Source: CAXBGS01 sp963975425
GTDB taxonomy: Bacteria > Planctomycetota > Planctomycetia > Pirellulales > Pirellulaceae
Direction: 5' to 3'
Assembly (NCBI GenBank): GCA_963975425.1
Contig: CAXBGS010000001.1
Coordinates: forward strand, 806,001-870,000
DNA: 64,000 nucleotides
In this document: positions 45,368 to 54,929 of the stretch, piece after piece
How positions within the stretch are numbered: the stretch's first letter is position 1
How the letters are laid out: each line of letters opens with the position of its first letter
Notes under the pieces: model-generated
The model's database searches: none
Told to the model about the DNA's origin: nothing
The model's input: the letters and a program-made list of their open reading frames with translations, nothing else
Position numbers and translations under genes: made by a program

Positions 45368-48300
45368 CTACTGGTTGCTAGCACCAATGACGCTAGCCGC
45401 GACCGCTCGCCCCGCTTGGCGGATAAAGAAATCGACGGCGTTCTCGCGCAGCGTGTCTACCGTTTTCAGCCGGACACGAGGATCAGTGATCGGTCCATTG
45501 ATGTCGACGATTAAGGTGCGATTGCTAAGCAGCTCGTTGATTTCAATGATCACATCCAAGGGAATCGAAGCACCTCCGCTGGCAACATTGGCAAACTGAC
45601 GCAACAGAAAGTTTTGCCGGCGAAAATCGCCCGTGTTCAATACCGCTTCGACTTGCATGCGTCCGTCGGCCAGTCCGACGGTTCCATCGGCAAACACCCG
45701 CAGCCGCTGGTCGATCAGGGAGAATTCGTTCAAGGAAACCGTTCCGCGGCGCACCGTTCCCACCATGCGTCCTTCGTCAAAGCGAATCGAGGCCAACGAA
45801 ATCGCGCCAAGATAGTTTTGTGTGTCGCTTAGACCGGGGACCGCACGTGCTTCGGTGCCATCCAGCTGTGCATCGAATCGTCCGACCAGATCATTGACCG
45901 ATCGTATCGACCGTCCGCCGAGTGAAAAATCGCCGCTCGCCCGGCTGTTGGCGATCGCGAAAGAGTCGCTGTTGTAACCGAGCAACTTGGCGAAATCGAC
46001 TCGGCGAGCTTTCGAGCGGCTGGAAAGGTTAAAACCACGTCCGCCTTGTCCCGATGCCAGGTGGATGACCGTTTCGATCTCTCCCTGACCGGCCCGAATG
46101 CGAAGGTTGCGCGAGTCGGCCTGCCACCGCGAGGTTGCGATATTCCAGCGTGCATCGACCGCACCGTGTCCCGAGTCCACCGACAAGTCGAACACTTTGC
46201 CGCCCTGCCACTGTACCGAACCGCGCGCCGATAGTGATTCACGACCAGAGATCGTGGCGTTGGCACTCGCATGACCTTGAACCCAGCGATGTGCGTCGGG
46301 CCAAACGGGAATCAAAGCCAAAGGAATGTTTACGGACGAGGCTCGCACGTTCATCTGCGTTTGAACGCCATCAAGCGACCAGACACCCGTGCCCGACAAC
46401 TGGCCCTCGGCGTAACGTCCGGTAACGCGATCGAGAACGATCATCGATTCGTCGCCTCGCAGTTCGGCCACCAGACGAGGCGTCACCGGTCGGCCTTGCA
46501 CCATCACATTGCGAAGACTGACGGTGCCCGACCAACGAGTCCTGCCCTGGGGCTCTCGGGAATCGAATCGACGGCCGGGTTGCCGCGACGGTTCACGGTG
46601 GGCAATCAACCGAGGTGGTGGCAAAAGTGGTTGGTCGTGTTCGCCGGGCAATTGGCGATGATCGATCGAAACCGTTGCAGAAAATTGACCATGCACACGA
46701 GCGAAATTATCCATCATCAGCACGCGACCTAACGAACCGATTTTGGCCGATTCGATCGTCAGCTCGGTCCGCCACGCATGATCGAGAACATCGAACCAAG
46801 TCGTCCGTTGGTCGATCCCCGCGACGGTTGCGAATTCAAACTTGCCACCCAACAATGTCCCTTGGCCGGACGCATCGATCGTTTCGCCGTTTGCGGCCAA
46901 CTTTGCATCGATGCTTCCGATGTCGATGTCCGCGACTTTCAGTTCCGCAATCCTGACATTCGCGCTGCCGCGGTGCGCAAGCGGTTGGTCCAATCGGTCG
47001 GCCGGAACCTGCCATTTCACATCACCTGACGTCGAGACAAAAACGGTCCTGGGCCCGCCCGGCAGCGGCGCCGGAAATTCAGAGGCCAGACCATTCCATT
47101 GTGCATCGATGGTATGACGCTGGCCTTCATCGTTGCTGCGGGCGATCGATGCCGATCCGCGGACTTCGCCACCGAACAACGTTGCGTCCAAGTTCGTCAA
47201 GTCAATCGTCGATTCGGAAAATTGATAATCGGCTTGGATCGAACCTATCCGCAGGCCACGCTGCTGCAGCGTACTTGGTTCTGATTGGGGATCGAGTTCC
47301 AGAGGGACTAGCGAAAACGTGGTCTGATCGGTTCGCAACTCGTGTTCGAGCAACCCCAAATCAACGCCCGCGACTTGCAATCCCGGCGATGCGATTCGTC
47401 CGACCGCGCTCCAAGTTTCCGATTGAAACTCGCCTCGTCCACGCAGATTTATATCCACTTTGCCAGTCACCGACGAAGCTTTTCGGGTCTGGATGGGCAT
47501 CGCTGCGGAAGAGTTTGACGATTCGGTCGAATCACCGATCAGCGCCGTCGCATCACCAACCATTGCGACAATTTGTTCGGTGGGCAGGTCGTTCGCATCG
47601 AGTTCGATTTCAAAGCGATTTGGTGATACCAACTGGTAAGCCAAACGAGCATTGAGTTTGACATCTGGATTCTGAACATAAGACATCGAGACTTTGTCCA
47701 GCGTCAGAAAACTATCGCTGATTCGAATGGTCGGTGCATCAAATTTAATCTCAGGCAATTCGTTGATACGCAGTGATGGTGACCGCAACTCGCCAGACAA
47801 TTGCCAAGTTTCCGGTCGATCCAATTGCTGGACATCACATTTCAAGTCGGCCTTGCCCGTGACCAAACCTCCAATCGCAATCGGCTGCGGAAATACGCCC
47901 GCCTGTTCAAGCAATTCGACTAGTGGTCCCGTGGCTAAGTCCTGCAATTGCAATTTCGCATCGAGTGAACCTTGCGGCACCAACTGGACCGTCGCATTTC
48001 CACGAATCGAGCCCGTCCGTGGCGCGGTCGATGTGTTTGGTCGCGGTGTGGCCGGCACAGTCGGCGAGGATGGCGAATCCGACGATTTGGTGCCGGTCGT
48101 GGGTGCAGATTCCCAGTGACTGTCCAGACGCGACAAGGTGACCACGCCGTCATCATAGGCTAGGTCCGATTGAAAGTCGGATAAGTGCAAGTTGTCTAAA
48201 TACAGGTGCCTGGACGCCAACGACCCGTCAAAACGATAAGCCTTGGGTTCTCGCAATCCGTTCAGCGGAACACCAACGCTCAACTCGACTGACACATCAC

Positions 48301-48571
48301 CGCGGACTCGAATCGGAACCTCCAAACCGATACTCGCCAAACGGTCGACCAGTTTTCCGATGTCGACATCATCAAACGACCAACGCGTGTTCCAATATCG
48401 ATACTGCTTTGCAGCCGGTTTTGCCGGGGCGACATCGGCGACATCCTGGCCCATCACCGGCGAGAGAATCCCGATCGCCAAAATCAGGACCCACCCACAA
48501 CGTGACAGCGGGAAACAACATGCCCGTGAAACACGTCGCACGATCAGATGGCAATGCGTTTGCAGGAGCAT
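45368..48571 (-). CDS. AsmA/TamB-like large envelope protein
   Basis: 1067 residues. An N-terminal hydrophobic segment (CGWVLILAIGILSPVMG) is followed by long beta-strand repeats. VRGDVSVELSVGVPLNGL, VTGKADLKCDVQQLD, VNINLRGRGEFQSE-like and GTVSLRNVMVQGR are the short amphipathic strands of AsmA-like proteins. The C-terminal part (LIDQRLRVFADGTVGLADGRMQVEAVLNT, then NRTLIVDINGPITDPRVRL) is the conserved AsmA C-terminal motif. Such proteins bridge the periplasm and are thought to move phospholipids. It ends 117 bases before the Wza-like gene starts and is probably in the same transcription unit. Confidence 0.8.
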   Translation of the reverse strand: MLLQTHCHLIVRRVSRACCFPLSRCGWVLILAIGILSPVMGQDVADVAPAKPAAKQYRYWNTRWSFDDVDIGKLVDRLASIGLEVPIRVRGDVSVELSVGVPLNGLREPKAYRFDGSLASRHLYLDNLHLSDFQSDLAYDDGVVTLSRLDSHWESAPTTGTKSSDSPSSPTVPATPRPNTSTAPRTGSIRGNATVQLVPQGSLDAKLQLQDLATGPLVELLEQAGVFPQPIAIGGLVTGKADLKCDVQQLDRPETWQLSGELRSPSLRINELPEIKFDAPTIRISDSFLTLDKVSMSYVQNPDVKLNARLAYQLVSPNRFEIELDANDLPTEQIVAMVGDATALIGDSTESSNSSAAMPIQTRKASSVTGKVDINLRGRGEFQSETWSAVGRIASPGLQVAGVDLGLLEHELRTDQTTFSLVPLELDPQSEPSTLQQRGLRIGSIQADYQFSESTIDLTNLDATLFGGEVRGSASIARSNDEGQRHTIDAQWNGLASEFPAPLPGGPRTVFVSTSGDVKWQVPADRLDQPLAHRGSANVRIAELKVADIDIGSIDAKLAANGETIDASGQGTLLGGKFEFATVAGIDQRTTWFDVLDHAWRTELTIESAKIGSLGRVLMMDNFARVHGQFSATVSIDHRQLPGEHDQPLLPPPRLIAHREPSRQPGRRFDSREPQGRTRWSGTVSLRNVMVQGRPVTPRLVAELRGDESMIVLDRVTGRYAEGQLSGTGVWSLDGVQTQMNVRASSVNIPLALIPVWPDAHRWVQGHASANATISGRESLSARGSVQWQGGKVFDLSVDSGHGAVDARWNIATSRWQADSRNLRIRAGQGEIETVIHLASGQGGRGFNLSSRSKARRVDFAKLLGYNSDSFAIANSRASGDFSLGGRSIRSVNDLVGRFDAQLDGTEARAVPGLSDTQNYLGAISLASIRFDEGRMVGTVRRGTVSLNEFSLIDQRLRVFADGTVGLADGRMQVEAVLNTGDFRRQNFLLRQFANVASGGASIPLDVIIEINELLSNRTLIVDINGPITDPRVRLKTVDTLRENAVDFFIRQAGRAVAASVIGASNQ

Positions 48572-48798
48572 TGGCGAATGTCTACCTTTCCCTAGTTCGC
48601 ATCGGATTCATGTGTTCACGTCACTTATGACAAACATCTCTGACTATTATCGTTCCGAGACTAGCCTTGTCATCGTCAGATGTCGGTCAAACACCGAGAA
48701 TCGTCATCTGCGAGGGCCAAGTGTGGCGTGGGTTCACGATCGAACCTACAATCATTTGCAGCGAATCAATCAATGCGGTGACTTGGTGGGATAGCAGA

Positions 48799-50412
48799 GT
48801 GTCTTTCGATCCCCTTCACAAATGGCTCGGAATCGCTCCGGACGAGCAACCCCCGAATCATTACCGACTGCTGGGTATTTCGAAGTTCGAAAGCGACAAG
48901 GAAGTAATCGATTCGGCTGCGAATAAGCAGCTGCAATTTCTGCACGACCTTACCAATGGCGAAAACGGAGCGGACGCCGAACGTCTATCCAATCAAATCT
49001 CTGCCGTTCGCCTGTTATTGCTGGACGATGAACGTCGTTTGGCGTACGACCAAAGACTAAGTGAACAGAGCCAACGAGAAGCCGAATTCGCGAGCGTTCA
49101 ACCGACCGAGCCCTCGATAACGGCGGCAGCACCTGCGACTCAAAGTTCCGTGACGACCTATGCCGCAAATTGGTATCTACGGCATCACGACCAGATTGAG
49201 CATGGTCCCTTTTCGATCGAGGCGCTGATCGAGGCGGCAAAGGATGGACGCATTGCGCCGGACACGCGCGTCTGGCATCCTGTTTCGACCGGCGGCGACT
49301 GGGTGCTGGCCAACTCAATCGCAGGTATCGCTCAATATTGCCCGGCCGGTCCGACACAAACTGCGCCGCGACGGACAATCGACAATCCAGAGCAGCCCCT
49401 CGTCCAAAACGTTTCCGTTAGGCCTCGCCAAATCTCCGCGCGAAGAGGCGACGGTTTTGCATCGGTCTTCATTCAATCGGCGATCCCGGTAGCATTGCTC
49501 GCCATCACGCTCGCGGTGATCTACCAGAATCCTGTGCTAAAACGCCGACTGCAAGATTCTCTGTTTGGCAAATCGCAACAAACAAACGAGGCCGTTCGTC
49601 GATCGAATCAAAGTCAATCGGCACGACAGGCTTCAGCGATGCAAGAAGCTTCGCCCAAACGCAGACACTCCGAAACATCAACGTTCAAGCAAGACGGGCA
49701 ATTCGTGTCCGAGGTCATAGACTTGTCCAGCCGATCTGGAATGCATCCGATGGTCAGCCCGCAGCCCGCGATAGTTCACGATGCACTGTCGGCGGACGTT
49801 GCGGATTCCCGACGGCAACGAAAGCTCAAGCTTTCACTTGCATCAACGCGGTGGATCGCGCAGGTCGATGAACCCGATACCCACAGCCAAAAGGCTGAAC
49901 GACTGATCGTCCGCACCGTAACGAATACGCCTACTCCTGTGAGGCTCTCACCCTCAACAGGCGATTTGTCAAATAACCGTCGCGTTCGCGTCGAGTTTGA
50001 GAACATGCTCGGGCTGGCGCTCTTGCTTCGAACCGATCCTGCCGAACCCAATAAATTAATCGGTGACTGGGTCTATCGAGCCGGCAACGATCCGGATTCG
50101 ATGTTCACGATGGGCCGCATGAAGAGTCGTGAAATTTATCTTCGAAAACAGTTAACGGATGCTAATCGCGTCCTCGCTCAAGCCCAATCGACACGAAACA
50201 GGCATCAAAACTTTCTTGACTCGCCGCAATTAAAGCGTCTCTCAGCGGTAAAGGTTTCTGAACTAGCCATCAAAAAAATCGATGACGCTCTGCCGACGTA
50301 CCAGGAACGGGTCGCATCTTGCCAACAAAACATTCAGACCTTTTCGACGTTCGCTGAAAACATCACGAACCTAAACGAAAACGCAGAACTTGTGATCGAA
50401 TTTGTACACTAA
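48799..50412 (+). CDS. Membrane protein with degenerate J-like domain and GYF_2 domain
   Basis: 537 residues. It opens with FDPLHKWLGIAPDEQPPNHYRLLGI, a module I associate with planctomycete proteins. Residues about 20-90 follow J-domain order (YRLLGI, EVIDSAANKQLQFL, AVRLLLLDDERRLAYDQRL), but the HPD tripeptide that stimulates Hsp70 is absent. A GYF_2 domain is at about 124-170 (WYLRHHDQIEHGPFSIEAL, ending near DTRVWHP). One transmembrane helix follows (about 228-245, VALLAITLAVIY), then a long polar region and a C-terminal coiled coil (about 440-510). The GTG at 48799 begins the conserved module. An Hsp70 gene starts 35 bases downstream, so the two probably act together. Confidence 0.75.
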   Translation: MSFDPLHKWLGIAPDEQPPNHYRLLGISKFESDKEVIDSAANKQLQFLHDLTNGENGADAERLSNQISAVRLLLLDDERRLAYDQRLSEQSQREAEFASVQPTEPSITAAAPATQSSVTTYAANWYLRHHDQIEHGPFSIEALIEAAKDGRIAPDTRVWHPVSTGGDWVLANSIAGIAQYCPAGPTQTAPRRTIDNPEQPLVQNVSVRPRQISARRGDGFASVFIQSAIPVALLAITLAVIYQNPVLKRRLQDSLFGKSQQTNEAVRRSNQSQSARQASAMQEASPKRRHSETSTFKQDGQFVSEVIDLSSRSGMHPMVSPQPAIVHDALSADVADSRRQRKLKLSLASTRWIAQVDEPDTHSQKAERLIVRTVTNTPTPVRLSPSTGDLSNNRRVRVEFENMLGLALLLRTDPAEPNKLIGDWVYRAGNDPDSMFTMGRMKSREIYLRKQLTDANRVLAQAQSTRNRHQNFLDSPQLKRLSAVKVSELAIKKIDDALPTYQERVASCQQNIQTFSTFAENITNLNENAELVIEFVH

Positions 50413-50447
50413 CCCAACCCGTTGTTATCGGCATTGTGATATCGGAT

Positions 50448-52133
50448 ATGTCTGATTTGCCGAAGAACCAAGCTTTGCGAACGACCGCAATTGGAATCGA
50501 TCTAGGCACCACCCGCAGTGTGGTCGCAGAGATTGATCGACTCGGATTGCCGCGCACTTTGGTGAACGCGGAAGGCGACCCTACGACACCGAGTGCTGTT
50601 TATCTGGACGGTGACAACATTTTGGTCGGAAAAGAGGCAGTGAAAGCACTCGCGATCGATAGCTCGCGTGGCGCGACCTGCGTCAAGCGTGAGATCGGAA
50701 ATGAACATTTCAAACTAACCGTTGACGACACGGATTATCCAGCGGAACTGGTCCAGTCTTTTGTGTTAGCCAAATTGCGAATTGATGCCGAGCGGACGCG
50801 CGGTGAAACCATAGAAAAAGCGGTCATTTCTGTACCCGCATTCTTTGACGAACCCAAACGTCGCGCAACCATCGATGCGGGACGATTGGCAGGACTTGAT
50901 GTGATTGCAGTCGTGAATGAGCCGACCGCCGCCGCGCTGGCGTTTTGCTCTCACGGCCAACACGCAAATCCCCAGGCGACTCTGGCAACATCTGAAACCG
51001 TCGTCGTCTACGACTTAGGTGGCGGAACATTTGATGTCTCGCTCTTGAACGTCGAGGGTGACCGAATCAACGTGATCGGCATCGACGGAAACGCTCGTCT
51101 GGGAGGATTGGATTGGGACAACTGCCTTTCCGACTGGCTGGCCGAACAGCTCACATCAACATTTGCGATCTCTCAAGAATTGCTCAATTCGGTGCGTTTC
51201 ACGCTGCAACGAGAGGCGGAAGAAGTGAAGCACACATTGTCGGCGAGACCTAGCACGAAAGTTCATTTGCAGATACTCGGACACGAATTGCGCACAGAGA
51301 TCGGCCGAGACCAATTCGACCGCATGACGGAACACCTGCTCGATCGGACGCGATTCACCGTCCGCAAACTTTTGCGAGAATGCGGTTACCAATGGAATCA
51401 GATCGACCGAGTCTTGCTCGTTGGTGGATCAACACGTATGCCCCAAGTGCACGCGATGCTGCAACGTGAATCCAACACCACGATTGATTGCAGTGTGTCG
51501 CCTGATCAAGCCGTTGCCCATGGTGCCGCCATCTTTGCAAGTCTGCTTGAAAACGAAGCCTCCGAACCGAATCGGGTTAGGGACGTCAATGCGCATCACT
51601 TGGGTGTGCTCGGTCGCGAAGTTGCCTCGGGACAACCGCGCGGCCATGTCATGATTCCTCGCAACACACCGCTGCCTTCTCAGAAAATCTCTCGATTCGA
51701 AACCATCGAAGACAACCAACGCAGCGTTGTCATCCGAGTGTTCGAGGGCGGTGACGTCCGTGGAACGCAATCAACCCGCATTGGAACATTTACCGTCCAT
51801 GATTTGCCGCCGGGATTACCCGCAGGCACGCCGGTTGACGTCGCGCTAAAATACGATCGTGATGGAATCATCGATGCGGAAGCAACCGTCGCCGATACGG
51901 GACGCAAGGCATGTATTCGCATTGAACGTGCCGCCGGCATGACAACACCGCAACGAGAGCGTTGGCGTGACCAAACACGCCAAATTCATCGCAAGCTAAG
52001 CGAATCGGCCAGCGCGGTGGCGGCCGAGGCCCGCACGGTGGCGGCCGAGATCAGCGATCGACCTGGTTCGCCTTTGATCCATCAATGCTGGCGACAAATC
52101 AAACGCAAGATTTGGCCAACGCACAAACGCTAG
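50448..52133 (+). CDS. Hsp70/DnaK-like chaperone with shortened C-terminus
   Basis: 561 residues. The nucleotide-binding domain is complete: IGIDLGTTRSVVA (phosphate 1), AVISVPAFFDEPKRRATIDAG, NEPTAAALAF, VYDLGGGTFDVSLL (phosphate 2) and LLVGGSTRMPQV (adenosine). The substrate domain is recognisable (IPRNTPLPSQKISRFETIED, then IRVFEGGDVRGTQSTRIGTF) although the usual DVTPLSLG is NAHHLGVLG. After it only about 80 residues remain, so the helical lid is truncated and ends in a basic KRKIWPTHKR. ATG at 50448; GTG at 50436 is possible. It is unlike the housekeeping dnaK and belongs with the J-like gene upstream. Confidence 0.85.
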   Translation: MSDLPKNQALRTTAIGIDLGTTRSVVAEIDRLGLPRTLVNAEGDPTTPSAVYLDGDNILVGKEAVKALAIDSSRGATCVKREIGNEHFKLTVDDTDYPAELVQSFVLAKLRIDAERTRGETIEKAVISVPAFFDEPKRRATIDAGRLAGLDVIAVVNEPTAAALAFCSHGQHANPQATLATSETVVVYDLGGGTFDVSLLNVEGDRINVIGIDGNARLGGLDWDNCLSDWLAEQLTSTFAISQELLNSVRFTLQREAEEVKHTLSARPSTKVHLQILGHELRTEIGRDQFDRMTEHLLDRTRFTVRKLLRECGYQWNQIDRVLLVGGSTRMPQVHAMLQRESNTTIDCSVSPDQAVAHGAAIFASLLENEASEPNRVRDVNAHHLGVLGREVASGQPRGHVMIPRNTPLPSQKISRFETIEDNQRSVVIRVFEGGDVRGTQSTRIGTFTVHDLPPGLPAGTPVDVALKYDRDGIIDAEATVADTGRKACIRIERAAGMTTPQRERWRDQTRQIHRKLSESASAVAAEARTVAAEISDRPGSPLIHQCWRQIKRKIWPTHKR

Positions 52134-52702
52134 TTCAGCATTTGCTTGACTTCGTTCATCACCGCCGGGATGTCGATATCGTCGGCGCTAAAGGTGTGCG
52201 TTGTGACGACTTGGCTGTCGTTGGCGACGACCACGGTGATCGCGGCGTCTTCGCTGATCTTGTAATTGGTTGGCCCCGTCTTGGTTTCTTTTGCGACGAC
52301 GAGCGGTACTTGTTTGACGGAAGCTTTCGCGGCCAATGCTGTTGCGTCGGCTTTCAATTGACCCGCGTCATCACCCAAGAGTGTTAGCAGACCTTTGAAT
52401 TGAGATTCGTCGTTTTCGGCAACGGCCGAATCGATCTGCTTGACCAAATCGGCAACCTTGCCACCGGTTTCGCGTGCAAAAACCATCACCATCGGACGCG
52501 AACCGTACCGGCATCGATAGCAAAGTTCTTCACCGTCCTCGACACCATCGTCGACCGCGCCGGCCGCCTTGGTCACATAGAACGCGCCGATCGGGTCGCC
52601 CTGTTTCAAACCATCTTGCGTATCCGCAGCGAGAACCTCGGCGGCGCCAACGGTAAAGCTGAATGCGGCTGCGATGATCAGTGGCATGACAAAACGAGAC
52701 AT
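52130..52702 (-). CDS. Secreted thioredoxin-like protein
   Basis: 190 residues. A signal peptide (MSRFVMPLIIAAAFSFTVGAAEVLA) is followed by a single domain with DPIGAFYVTKAAGA, a CxxC motif in LCYRCRYGSRPMVMVFAR, and strands around VPLVVAKET and ITVVVANDSQVV. The order resembles a thioredoxin-like fold with the redox pair CYRC, inferred. The ATG at 52702 has GGAG upstream; an ORF extension to 52819 is not needed. It overlaps the 3' end of the convergent Hsp70 gene by 4 bases. Confidence 0.7.
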   Translation of the reverse strand: MSRFVMPLIIAAAFSFTVGAAEVLAADTQDGLKQGDPIGAFYVTKAAGAVDDGVEDGEELCYRCRYGSRPMVMVFARETGGKVADLVKQIDSAVAENDESQFKGLLTLLGDDAGQLKADATALAAKASVKQVPLVVAKETKTGPTNYKISEDAAITVVVANDSQVVTTHTFSADDIDIPAVMNEVKQMLN

Positions 52703-52884
52703 CTTCGGTTTCTCCAACAGGCGTGCAAAAATTCGCATGGACGGGTCTGGGTTGAACGTGTCGATACGTCGATGACCGAAAAGAGGTTCAACCCGCCACG
52801 ATCGGGCATTATCGCCCAATGTTACTTCGGTAAAAGACCTTAAAACTGACGAGGGTCGCTAAAACGGCGCAGCCGACCCGAATA

Positions 52885-53904
52885 TCACCTTGGATCGCGG
52901 ACCCAGCAAGCAGCCGAGTGTGCGTGATCGCCCAATTGGGGCCGGTCGGTAAGACATTTTGACTCGGCCAGCCAGCAACGATCCGCAAACGCACAACCTG
53001 GGTATTCCCGGTCGGGTGAGGGGACTTCGCCTTGTAAAACGATGCGATTGCGGGCCGACGCGACTTTCGGATCGGGTACGGGAACGGCGGACAACAACGC
53101 TTCGGTGTACGGATGAATCGGGCCGCGATATAGCGACGGGGCATCACCCAATTCCACGATTCGACCCAAATACATCACACCAACACGGGTCGCGATGTGC
53201 CGAACGACGCTCAAATCGTGTGCGATGAACAGATACGAAAGCCCCAATCGCTGCTGCAATTCCATCAGCAAATTGATGATTTGCGCCTGGATCGAAACAT
53301 CCAGCGCCGATACCGGCTCGTCACAGAGAATCAATTTCGGCTGCACCGCAAGCGCGCGAGCGATTCCGATGCGTTGCCGTTGCCCGCCACTGAATTCGTG
53401 TGGATAACGATTGAGAAACTTTGGATTCAGTCCGACCAATTCCATCAGTCGTAAGACTTCTAGTTTGCGATCGCGGCCACGTGCCAGACGATGTACGACA
53501 AGGGGTTCGCCAATGATGTTGCCAACTGTCATCCTCGGATTCAGTGACGCAAACGGATCTTGAAAAACCATTTGGACCACACGGCGATGCTGCAACATTT
53601 CGGCATCGGAGTACGACGTGATGTCCGTTCCCTGCAGAATGACTCGCCCGGATGTCGGTCGGACCAGATTGATAATCGCACGTGCTGTCGTTGATTTCCC
53701 ACAGCCCGATTCACCCACCAAGCCAAGCGTTTCGCCTTCGCCGATCGAAAACGAAACTCCGTCGACTGCGCGGATCACGCCGCGTTGAGGACTGAAAATC
53801 GAACCACGACTGAACGGGAAATGAACCCGCAGATCCTCGACACGCAGCAGTTGCGATTGATCGACGTTTTCGTGTTCGGATGTTTCGGTTGCCGTTGCGT
53901 TCAT
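52885..53904 (-). CDS. oppF: Oligopeptide ABC transporter ATPase OppF/DppF
   Basis: 339 residues. Walker A is GLVGESGCGKST, the signature is FSGGQRQRIGIARAL, Walker B is LILCDEPVSALD and the H-loop is LFIAHDLSVVRH. The C-terminal oligopeptide motif includes NRIVLQGEVPSP and CAFADRCW, the conserved CxxxxRC Fe-S-like tail. It energises peptide import with OppD. The ATG at 53904 overlaps the OppD stop (ATGA), so this is the last gene of the operon. Confidence 0.93.
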   Translation of the reverse strand: MNATATETSEHENVDQSQLLRVEDLRVHFPFSRGSIFSPQRGVIRAVDGVSFSIGEGETLGLVGESGCGKSTTARAIINLVRPTSGRVILQGTDITSYSDAEMLQHRRVVQMVFQDPFASLNPRMTVGNIIGEPLVVHRLARGRDRKLEVLRLMELVGLNPKFLNRYPHEFSGGQRQRIGIARALAVQPKLILCDEPVSALDVSIQAQIINLLMELQQRLGLSYLFIAHDLSVVRHIATRVGVMYLGRIVELGDAPSLYRGPIHPYTEALLSAVPVPDPKVASARNRIVLQGEVPSPDREYPGCAFADRCWLAESKCLTDRPQLGDHAHSAACWVRDPR

Positions 53905-54929
53905 CGCACCACCTCGGTGTCTCTCGCAGTGGCCGTACGGGTATCGACGTGACACGCCGTCCATCGATTGTCGTCGATTGCGTACAACGGCGGATCGACT
54001 TCAGCACACTTTGCGATTTCGTAGGGACAGCGTGGTCGGAACGAACAACCCTCTGGAACACGCGCCATGTCGGGCGGTTGGCCGGGTATCGCCTGCAGCA
54101 ATTCGCTCTTCTGTTCGTCAAACCGAGGCAACGAGTTCAGCAGGCCGATGGTGTAGGGATGTCGTGGCGTTTCAAACAAATCGTTCACAGCGGCTTTTTC
54201 GACCACGCGCCCGGCGTACATCACCATCACACGGCTGCAGACGCCGGCGACGACACCCAAATCGTGAGTGATCAAGATAATACTGGTGCCGCGACGTTGC
54301 TGCAGGTCTGCCAACAGGTCGAGGATTTGAGCTTGAATCGTCACATCCAACGCCGTGGTCGGTTCGTCGGCGATCAGCACATCGGGTTCGCACGACAGGG
54401 CCATCGCGATCATCACACGCTGTCGCATTCCGCCACTGAATTGGTGTGGATAATCGCGCAGACGTTTTGCCGGGGCGTTGATCCCGACCAGTTCTAGCAT
54501 CTCGGCGGCACGATCTCGGGCGTCGTTCTTGTTCAGCCCCAAATGCAACCGAGTGATTTCCGTCATTTGTTGTTCGACGGTCATTAATGGATTCAGGGCA
54601 GTCATTGGGTCTTGAAAAATCATGGCGATATTTCGACCGCGAATCGACTGCAATTCCGAATCATTCATTTTCAACAGATCGCGTCCACGGTACATCGCGC
54701 GTCCGCCATCGACGCTGCCGGGCGGCTTGGGCACCAAACCCATGATGGCCAAGTTCGTCACGCTCTTACCGCTGCCGCTTTCGCCGACCAAGCCAATCGT
54801 TTCCCCCGGAAACAAATCGAATGAGACGCCTCGCACGGCGCGGACGATGCCATCGTCGGTTCGAAAACTGACTTGCAAATCGTCGACGTCTAAGACGGGC
54901 TCGCTCGTGGATCGTGTTTCGTTTTGCAT
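53901..54929 (-). CDS. oppD: Oligopeptide ABC transporter ATPase OppD/DppD
   Basis: 342 residues. Walker A GLVGESGSGKS, the signature FSGGMRQRVMIAMAL, Walker B VLIADEPTTALD and the H-loop ILITHDLGVVAG are intact. The tail CSFRPRCPYEIAKC is the OppD-type C-terminal motif. It forms the ATPase pair with OppF. The ATG overlaps the stop of oppC by one base (TGATG), so translation is coupled. Confidence 0.93.
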   Translation of the reverse strand: MQNETRSTSEPVLDVDDLQVSFRTDDGIVRAVRGVSFDLFPGETIGLVGESGSGKSVTNLAIMGLVPKPPGSVDGGRAMYRGRDLLKMNDSELQSIRGRNIAMIFQDPMTALNPLMTVEQQMTEITRLHLGLNKNDARDRAAEMLELVGINAPAKRLRDYPHQFSGGMRQRVMIAMALSCEPDVLIADEPTTALDVTIQAQILDLLADLQQRRGTSIILITHDLGVVAGVCSRVMVMYAGRVVEKAAVNDLFETPRHPYTIGLLNSLPRFDEQKSELLQAIPGQPPDMARVPEGCSFRPRCPYEIAKCAEVDPPLYAIDDNRWTACHVDTRTATARDTEVVR

